Shown: positions 1-5,028 of the stretch, piece by piece
Layout of the letters: each line of letters starts with the position of its first letter
How positions within the stretch are numbered: the stretch's first letter is position 1
From: an uncultured Porticoccus sp.
Lineage (GTDB): Bacteria > Pseudomonadota > Gammaproteobacteria > Pseudomonadales > Porticoccaceae
Length of the DNA stretch: 5,028 bases
Direction of reading: 5' to 3'
NCBI GenBank assembly: GCA_950063125.1
Contig: CATLZI010000179.1
Location: forward strand, 1-5,028
Program-made: the position numbers and the translations under genes
Notes under the pieces: generated by a model
Databases searched by the model: none
Seen by the model: only the letters and a program-made list of their open reading frames with translations
What the model was told of the DNA's origin: nothing

Positions 1-671
1 CCCTGCAACTCAATATCGACAAACAATCCGGTGAAGTAGCCATCAATCAACCATTGGCAGAACAATATATTGCCGCCAGCGAACAACTGGCCCGCCTGAT
101 GACCGATCCGGCAAAAATCTCACCGCTGGACATCTTGCGCTGGCCCGGGGTGCTCAGCGAACCCGAGATCGACCGGGAGGAACTCAAGAACACACTGCTG
201 CGATTGTTTGAAGAGACACTGGATCAACTGGTGGAGGGCCGTCGCCGGGAAGGTGAAAAACTCGGCGAACTGGTCGAAAAGCGACTGGACGGCATTGCCG
301 TGCAACTGGCTACCGTGCGATCGCGATTGCCGGAACTGCTGGCCGCCCAGCGCCAGAAGCTGGTTGACCGACTGCAGGAGGTGAGCGCCGGTCTGGACCA
401 GAACCGACTGGAACAGGAGCTGGTGTTGATTGCCCAGCGGGCCGACGTGGACGAAGAACTGGACCGGCTGGATACCCACCTGGGTGAAATCCGCCGGGTG
501 TTGCAACGCCAGGAACCGATTGGCCGGCGGCTGGACTTTCTCATGCAGGAGCTCAACCGCGAAGCTAACACCCTGTCCTCAAAGTCCATCGCCACCGATA
601 CCACCAACGCAGCGGTAGAGCTGAAAGTCCTGATCGAACAGATGCGCGAGCAGATCCAGAATATTGAATAA
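1..671 (+). CDS. yicC: YicC family endoribonuclease, C-terminal part (5' end outside the window)
   Basis: The reading frame is open from the window edge (first whole codon at 3) to TAA at 669-671, giving 222 residues. E. coli YicC is about 287 residues, so roughly 65 N-terminal residues are missing. A TTG at 54 is not the real start, because homology to YicC continues upstream of it (LQLNID...GEVAINQPLAEQY). Visible family landmarks are DILRWPGV near the start of the C-terminal domain, then a long charged helical region, NRLEQELVL-AQRADVDEELDRL, GRRLDFLMQELNRE, and the highly conserved end ELKVLIEQMREQIQNIE. This matches the YicC N-terminal family followed by DUF1732. Family knowledge: YicC and its Bacillus relative YloC are reported as cytoplasmic oligomeric endoribonucleases, and E. 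coli YicC has been linked to small-RNA turnover. The substrate here is not inferable. The gene lies 201 bases upstream of gmk in the same orientation. Identity is firm by motif recall, with no search run. Confidence 0.95.
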   Translation, partial: LQLNIDKQSGEVAINQPLAEQYIAASEQLARLMTDPAKISPLDILRWPGVLSEPEIDREELKNTLLRLFEETLDQLVEGRRREGEKLGELVEKRLDGIAVQLATVRSRLPELLAAQRQKLVDRLQEVSAGLDQNRLEQELVLIAQRADVDEELDRLDTHLGEIRRVLQRQEPIGRRLDFLMQELNREANTLSSKSIATDTTNAAVELKVLIEQMREQIQNIE

Positions 672-720
672 GCAGCGGCTCACTGCATAGAATGCCGTAC
701 AGCTCTTCTGGTCTGCTACC

Positions 721-749
721 GTGATACTGGCCACACACCGGCCGATAAT
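721..749 (+). promoter_or_regulatory. Candidate sigma70-type promoter upstream of gmk
   Basis: GTGATA at 721-726 (4 of 6 matches to TTGACA) is followed after exactly 17 bases by GATAAT at 744-749 (5 of 6 matches to TATAAT). It lies in the 201-base gap between yicC and gmk, about 124 bases upstream of the preferred gmk ATG, so it would give a leader of roughly 115 bases. The spacing is ideal but the -35 box is weak, and such matches arise by chance. It is the best promoter candidate I could find in the gap. Confidence 0.3.
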
Positions 750-803
750 TCAATAAAAGCGCCGCCTCTCTGATGCAGTCGATGCGCGATTACGTTATTG
801 TAG

Positions 804-1490
<687 letters not shown>

Positions 1491-1517
1491 TACCCGCAAT
1501 TTTGTAAACTGAAAGTC

Positions 1518-1541
1518 GCCGTGGCATTGCCGCGGCTTTTT
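1518..1541 (+). terminator. Rho-independent terminator after gmk
   Basis: GCCGTGGC (1518-1525) pairs along all 8 positions with GCCGCGGC (1529-1536). Seven pairs are Watson-Crick and mostly G-C, and one is a G-U pair. The loop is only ATT, and TTTTT follows directly at 1537-1541. The hairpin begins 28 bases after the gmk stop codon and ends 57 bases before the rpoZ start. It should end most gmk transcripts, or attenuate read-through into rpoZ-spoT. Confidence 0.85.
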
Positions 1542-1598
1542 GTCTACACAGATTGCCAATCAATAACACCCCACTTAAACAAAGAAACGGAATCAAAT

Positions 1599-1886
1599 AT
1601 GGCCCGTATCACTGTCGAAGATTGCCTTGATCATGTGGAGAACCGCTTTGAACTGGTCATGGTCAGCTCCAAGCGAGCGCGCCAACTCGCCGTCGGCGGC
1701 AAGCAACCACATCTGCCCTGGGAAAATGACAAACCCACCGTCATGGCATTGCGCGAAATTGAAGAGGGCTTCATCGACGCAAGCATCCTCAAGCAGAAAG
1801 AAGAACCCGAAGAAATGCTGTTGGAATATGGTGACTTTGAAGATGCCTCAGCTCCCGAGCTACCGGTAGCCCCTGAAACCGAGTAA
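1599..1886 (+). CDS. rpoZ: DNA-directed RNA polymerase subunit omega
   Basis: This small RNA polymerase subunit binds and helps fold beta' during core assembly. The product is 95 residues (E. coli 91). It starts [10 protein letters not shown] and carries the family core [15 protein letters not shown] (26-34), ENDKPTV (42-48) and ALREIEEG (50-57). In proteobacteria the N-terminal MAR residues of omega help form ppGpp site 1 at the beta'-omega interface. M1-A2-R3 and R52 are present, so that site is likely intact. The C-terminal tail from about residue 66 is strongly acidic and variable, as is usual. The ATG at 1599 is chosen because it gives the conserved MAR start; the same frame extends 26 codons further upstream to 1521, but that stretch overlaps the gmk terminator and has no family similarity. 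GGAA at 1589-1592 is a suitable ribosome site 6 bases upstream. spoT starts 19 bases after the stop. No convincing promoter is visible between the terminator and this gene. Confidence 0.97.
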   Translation: MARITVEDCLDHVENRFELVMVSSKRARQLAVGGKQPHLPWENDKPTVMALREIEEGFIDASILKQKEEPEEMLLEYGDFEDASAPELPVAPETE

Positions 1887-1895
1887 ACCGTGACC

Positions 1896-1908
1896 GGGGG
1901 AAGCCTTG
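1896..1908 (+). promoter_or_regulatory. Ribosome binding site and TTG start of spoT
   Basis: GGGGGAAG at 1896-1903 sits just before TTG at 1906-1908. An in-frame TGA at 1891-1893 means nothing further upstream can start this frame except codons inside the purine tract, none of which is a start codon. The next in-frame ATG codons are residues 59 and 67, and starting there would remove H48 of the hydrolase metal site. TTG is therefore the only start compatible with a full-length protein. Confidence 0.8.
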
Positions 1909-4008
1909 CAAGCCGTTGATGCACTGAGTAACAAGCTCTCCTCCTACCTCGAACAGCAAGAAGTCCAGGACATTCTCGACGCCTATCAGTTCGCGACTGG
2001 CTGCCATGAAGGCCAGCTGCGACAGAGCGGCGAGCCCTACATCAGCCACCCCCTCGCTGTCGCCAATATTCTCGCAGACATGCACCTCGATGCAGAAAGC
2101 CTGATGGCGGCCATGTTGCACGATGTCATTGAAGACACCGGCGTCAGCAAAGAAGATCTCGCCGGGCACTTTGGTTCCACCGTCGCTGAGCTGGTGGACG
2201 GCGTGAGCAAGCTCACTGAAATTGAGTTTGCCTCCCGAGCCGAGCAGCAGGCAGAAAACTTTCAGAAAATGACCCTGGCCATGGCCCGGGATATCCGGGT
2301 TATGCTGGTGAAACTGGCTGACCGTCTCCACAACATGCGCACCCTCAAGGTGCTAAGCGCGGCCAAACGGCGGCGGATCGCCAGAGAGACACTGGATATT
2401 TACGCCCCCATTGCCCAGCGACTGGGGATCAACGATATTCGTGTGGAGTTTGAGGATCTCGGCTTTGCGGCGATGTACCCGATGCGCCATCAGCGTCTGC
2501 GGGCGGCTCTCAAATCGGCTCGCGGCAATCGCAAACACATCGTTGAAGAAATCAAGGACAGCATTGAAATTCGCCTCGGCAAGGAACTGATCTCTGCCGA
2601 GGTCACGGGCCGGGAGAAACATCTCTGGAGTATCTACCAGAAGATGAAGACCAAACGAAAATCCTTTCGCGATATCATGGACGTGTTTGCCTTTCGCATC
2701 GTGGTGGAGACAGTGGATGACTGTTATCGCACGCTGGGCGTCATCCACAACCTGTTCAAACCGGTACCCGGTGAGTTTAAAGACTACGTGGCTATTCCCA
2801 AGGTCAACGGCTACCAGTCGTTGCACACGGTACTGATCGGCATGCACGGGGTGCCTATTGAAGTGCAGATCAGAACCCGGGACATGGATGCCATGGCCAA
2901 CTTCGGCATCGCCGCCCACTGGCTTTATAAGTCACGCGAGGAAGGCAATCCCAGAACCAGCCGCTGGGTACAGGGACTGCTGGAAATCCAGCAAAAGGCT
3001 GGGAATTCCCTGGAATTTATCGAACACGTCAAAGCCGACCTGTTCCCCGATGAGGTCTATGTCTTCACACCCGGTGGCCAGATTATTTCATTGCCCTCGG
3101 GGGCGACACCGGTCGACTTCGCCTATGCGGTTCATACCAATGTGGGCAACACCTGTGTAGCCAGCAAAATTAACGGACAGCTAACCTCCCTCTCCGAACC
3201 GCTGCAAAGTGGCTGCAAAGTGGCCATCATCAACGCCAAGGATGCACAGCCCAACCCCTCCTGGCTGAATTTTGTCGTGACGGCCAAAGCCCGCAGTGCC
3301 ATCCGCCACTTCCTGAAACATCAACAGCACGAAGAATCCGTGGATCTGGGCAAACGACTGCTCGACCGGGCACTGGAGACTTTTGGCAGCAACTATAAAA
3401 ATATCCGGAAATCCTGGATCAAGCGTCTGCTGGTTGAAACCGGTGCCGCCAATTTTGAAGAAGTTCTGGAGCAGATTGGTCTCGGCAACCGCCTTGCCTA
3501 CGGTGTTGCCAACCTGATGGCGCCACCCTCAATGCGTAAAACTTACGTCCCCGAGGAATTTGAATCACCCATCATGATCGACACCAGCGACGGTCTCATC
3601 ATCAGTTATGCCCGTTGCTGTCACCCGATTCCGGGCGACCCGATTCTCGGCCATCTCAGCCCCGGCCGGGGCCTTGTGGTACACCGTGAGTCCTGTAAAA
3701 ACCTCAATGAAATTCGCACCAATGTCGAAAAGTGCATGGCGCTGAACTGGTCCCCCAGGGTCAAGGGAGACTTTTCGGTGGAGTTCAAAGTGGAGTTGAC
3801 CTCCGAGCGGGGCATCATCGCCGCACTCGCTGCACGCATTTCCGAAAGCGAAGCTACTATTCAGCAAATCAGCATCAAGGAGAGAGATGCCCACTCCAGC
3901 GTCGTGGATCTGGTGATTGACGTCAAAGGGCGTATTCACCTGGCCAATGTGATGCGTAAAATTCGCAACTTGAAACAGGTGCAGCGCGTTTATCGCACCA
4001 AGAATTAA
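1906..4008 (+). CDS. spoT: Bifunctional (p)ppGpp synthetase / (p)ppGpp 3'-pyrophosphohydrolase SpoT
   Basis: SpoT makes (p)ppGpp from ATP and GDP/GTP and hydrolyses it back, setting the stringent-response level. The product is 700 residues (E. coli 702) with all RSH domains. The HD hydrolase domain spans about 25-175, with metal-site candidates H48, H72, D73 and D138 and catalytic E76-D77 in HDVIEDT, so hydrolysis should be active. The synthetase domain spans about 230-345, with D259, GYQSLHT (302-308) and E319 in VQIRT context, so synthesis is plausible. The TGS domain spans about 380-440 (DEVYVFTP, VDFAYAVHT). A helical region follows, then the conserved-cysteine module with C571-C572, PIPGD, H593 and C597, and an ACT domain at about 622-698 ending HLANVMRKIRNL. 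The notable oddity is residues 290-293, E-F-K-D, where bifunctional enzymes usually have R-x-K-D and RelA has E-x-D-D. The gene lies 19 bases after rpoZ and 18 bases before ridA, with no terminator between, so the three are probably co-transcribed. Confidence 0.97.
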   Translation: MQAVDALSNKLSSYLEQQEVQDILDAYQFATGCHEGQLRQSGEPYISHPLAVANILADMHLDAESLMAAMLHDVIEDTGVSKEDLAGHFGSTVAELVDGVSKLTEIEFASRAEQQAENFQKMTLAMARDIRVMLVKLADRLHNMRTLKVLSAAKRRRIARETLDIYAPIAQRLGINDIRVEFEDLGFAAMYPMRHQRLRAALKSARGNRKHIVEEIKDSIEIRLGKELISAEVTGREKHLWSIYQKMKTKRKSFRDIMDVFAFRIVVETVDDCYRTLGVIHNLFKPVPGEFKDYVAIPKVNGYQSLHTVLIGMHGVPIEVQIRTRDMDAMANFGIAAHWLYKSREEGNPRTSRWVQGLLEIQQKAGNSLEFIEHVKADLFPDEVYVFTPGGQIISLPSGATPVDFAYAVHTNVGNTCVASKINGQLTSLSEPLQSGCKVAIINAKDAQPNPSWLNFVVTAKARSAIRHFLKHQQHEESVDLGKRLLDRALETFGSNYKNIRKSWIKRLLVETGAANFEEVLEQIGLGNRLAYGVANLMAPPSMRKTYVPEEFESPIMIDTSDGLIISYARCCHPIPGDPILGHLSPGRGLVVHRESCKNLNEIRTNVEKCMALNWSPRVKGDFSVEFKVELTSERGIIAALAARISESEATIQQISIKERDAHSSVVDLVIDVKGRIHLANVMRKIRNLKQVQRVYRTKN

Positions 4009-4026
4009 TCCTTAGAGGACAAACCC

Positions 4027-4410
4027 ATGCTAAATAAAGCCGTCGTCAGTACGGACAATGCCCCCTCCGCCATAGGTACTTACTCCCAGGCGATAAAAGT
4101 CAGTAACACCGTGTACCTGTCAGGTCAGATACCACTCGACCCCGACAGTATGCAGGTAGTGGAAGGGGGGATTTCCGCAGAAATCGACCAGGTATTCAAA
4201 AATCTGGCCGCCGTCTGCGAAGAAGCTGGCGGCTCTCTGAAGGATATTGTCAAACTGAATATTTTCCTGACTGACATGGGTAACTTTGCCTCGGTCAATG
4301 AAGCCATGGCCCGCTATTTTACTGAACCCTACCCGGCGCGGGCAGCCATTGGTGTCAAGGAATTGCCCAAAGGGGTTGGCGTGGAAATGGACGGTATTAT
4401 GGTCATCTGA
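4027..4410 (+). CDS. ridA: RidA family reactive enamine/imine deaminase (YjgF/YER057c/UK114)
   Basis: RidA proteins are cytoplasmic trimers that hydrolyse reactive 2-aminoacrylate and related enamine/imine intermediates released by PLP enzymes such as threonine/serine dehydratase, yielding keto acids and ammonia. The product is 127 residues, the normal size. Motifs are [12 protein letters not shown] (11-22), [10 protein letters not shown] (30-39), [12 protein letters not shown] (73-84), and the C-terminal signature PARAAIGV followed by VEMDGI. R105 and E120 match the substrate-binding Arg105 and Glu120 of E. coli RidA, and Y19 matches Tyr17. Small differences are GTY in place of the usual GPY, and alanine at 107 where E. 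coli has cysteine; neither is expected to abolish activity. GAGG at 4015-4018 is a good ribosome site 8 bases before the ATG. The 18-base gap from spoT suggests co-transcription, as I recall from Pseudomonas. RidA is the best subfamily call, though other Rid subgroups are not fully excluded. Confidence 0.92.
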   Translation: MLNKAVVSTDNAPSAIGTYSQAIKVSNTVYLSGQIPLDPDSMQVVEGGISAEIDQVFKNLAAVCEEAGGSLKDIVKLNIFLTDMGNFASVNEAMARYFTEPYPARAAIGVKELPKGVGVEMDGIMVI

Positions 4411-4433
4411 AAAGTCGCTTACTCCGGCGATTT
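4411..4433 (-). terminator. Weak hairpin between convergent ridA and epimerase-like genes
   Basis: TCGC (4415-4418) pairs with GCGA (4427-4430), and AAA (4411-4413) with TTT (4431-4433) around a single bulged G at 4414, with an 8-base loop. On the minus strand it is followed by TTTT (4413-4410), so it could end the minus-strand transcript; on the plus strand only TTT follows. The G-C stem is just four pairs, so this is a weak candidate, and it overlaps the minus-strand stop codon. Confidence 0.25.
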
Positions 4434-5028
4434 GGAGATCAACGCCGCGTAACCCTCCCTGAATGTCGGGTAGATAAACCGGTAGCCGCTTTCAAGCAAA
4501 CGTCGATTACTGCAACGCCGATTACCGACTCGGCCGGCACTGGCTGTTGCAACGGTATCAGGCATACTTATGCCCAATTGCTGTGCCAGCCACCGATGTA
4601 CGTCATGGAGAGGCGCAGGTTCATTATCCGTTGCAAGATAGAGGCTGTGCAGCGGCTTATCGGCCCGGTAGCGCTGTAGTAAATGCACCAGCACCCCGGC
4701 GCAATCTTCTGCATGAATCCGATTACTCCACTGGACAGGTTGTGGCGGTGCCAGCTCCCCTCTATGTATCTGCGCAAGCATACGCCCCCGACCGGGCCCA
4801 TAAACACCGGCGTAACGAATCACCACAGCGGGCACCGGTAGTCTGCCAATCAGGCCTTCTGATTGAAGTAAGCGCTTACCTCGATAGGATGCCGGAACGG
4901 TGTCCGATAACTCATCGACCCACTCGCCCCCGCCCTGACCATACACACTCGTACTGGACACCCAAAGCACCGGCCCAGAACACCAGCCACTGTCTCGAAT
5001 CGCCATGGCCAGCGACTCTGCACCCGCC
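4419..5028 (-). CDS. NAD(P)-binding SDR/epimerase-like protein (YeeZ-like), C-terminal part; 5' end outside the window
   Basis: The frame is open to the window edge and ends at TAA (4421-4419), giving 202 visible residues. An ATG at 5006-5004 exists, but coding continues upstream of it (GAESLA), and starting there would drop the N-terminal GxxGxxG Rossmann motif expected of this fold, so I read the gene as running off the window. Visible extended-SDR features, numbered from that internal ATG, are VLWVSSTSVYGQ (13-24), GEWVDE (27-32), AVVIRYAGVYGPGRG, SNRIHAEDCAG, a LYLATDNEPAPL segment, and a C-terminal SNRRLLESGYRFIYPTFREGY. These resemble E. coli YeeZ and COG0451 epimerase/dehydratases. No canonical Y-x3-K is obvious: Y41-R-G-K44 has only two residues between, so the reaction and substrate cannot be assigned. 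The gene converges on ridA with 8 bases between stop codons and is probably unrelated to the stringent-response block. Confidence 0.85.
   Translation of the reverse strand, partial: AGAESLAMAIRDSGWCSGPVLWVSSTSVYGQGGGEWVDELSDTVPASYRGKRLLQSEGLIGRLPVPAVVIRYAGVYGPGRGRMLAQIHRGELAPPQPVQWSNRIHAEDCAGVLVHLLQRYRADKPLHSLYLATDNEPAPLHDVHRWLAQQLGISMPDTVATASAGRVGNRRCSNRRLLESGYRFIYPTFREGYAALISKSPE

Noticed and set aside
54..56. TTG as the real start of the yicC gene
   Set aside because: YicC-like coding continues upstream to the window edge, and the protein would be far shorter than the family.
729..743. GGCC-acacacc-GGCC as a terminator after yicC
   Set aside because: The stem is only four pairs with no T-tract, and it falls in the spacer of the candidate promoter.
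1521..1598. N-terminal extension of omega from an upstream start at 1521
   Set aside because: The extra 26 codons overlap the gmk terminator hairpin and lack family similarity. The ATG at 1599 gives the conserved MAR start with a good ribosome site.
1789..2331. 180-codon minus-strand frame spanning the end of rpoZ and start of spoT
   Set aside because: It runs antisense to two conserved genes and shows no family motif.
2353..2919. 188-codon open frame on the minus strand inside spoT
   Set aside because: It lies wholly opposite a strongly conserved gene, has no recognisable domain, and is typical of antisense shadows in GC-rich coding DNA.

Overview
The window carries the conserved gammaproteobacterial block yicC - gmk - rpoZ - spoT - ridA on the plus strand. 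The 3' part of an NAD(P)-binding epimerase-like gene converges on it from the minus strand at the right edge. The order gmk-rpoZ-spoT followed directly by a RidA-family gene, with yicC upstream, is the arrangement I recall from Pseudomonas and related lineages; in E. coli spoT is instead followed by trmH and recG. The proteins look most like Pseudomonas/E. coli homologues by eye. A non-enteric gammaproteobacterium of the Pseudomonadales/Cellvibrionales type is my best guess, but the species cannot be named from this window.

Layout: 1-671 is the C-terminal part of YicC, cut by the window edge. 672-872 is a 201-base gap with a candidate promoter and a small perfect inverted repeat. 873-1490 is guanylate kinase, followed by a strong intrinsic terminator at 1518-1541. 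1599-1886 is the RNA polymerase omega subunit. 1906-4008 is a full-length bifunctional (p)ppGpp synthetase/hydrolase that starts at TTG. 4027-4410 is a RidA-family deaminase. 4419-5028 (minus) is the epimerase-like gene, whose N-terminus lies beyond the window. Only 8 bases separate its stop codon from that of ridA.

Functionally this is a guanine-nucleotide and stringent-response block. Gmk makes GDP, which leads to the GDP/GTP substrates of SpoT. SpoT makes and degrades (p)ppGpp. Omega forms part of one ppGpp-binding site on RNA polymerase in proteobacteria, and the N-terminal MAR motif needed for that is present. The terminator after gmk suggests that rpoZ-spoT-ridA is a transcription unit separable from gmk.

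This is a core, housekeeping region. I see no mobile element, CRISPR array, tRNA/rRNA gene, phage gene or defence gene, and no credible new multi-gene system. The most interesting detail is in the SpoT synthetase domain: the position that normally reads R-x-K-D in bifunctional enzymes (E-x-D-D in RelA) reads E-F-K-D here, a hybrid of the two.
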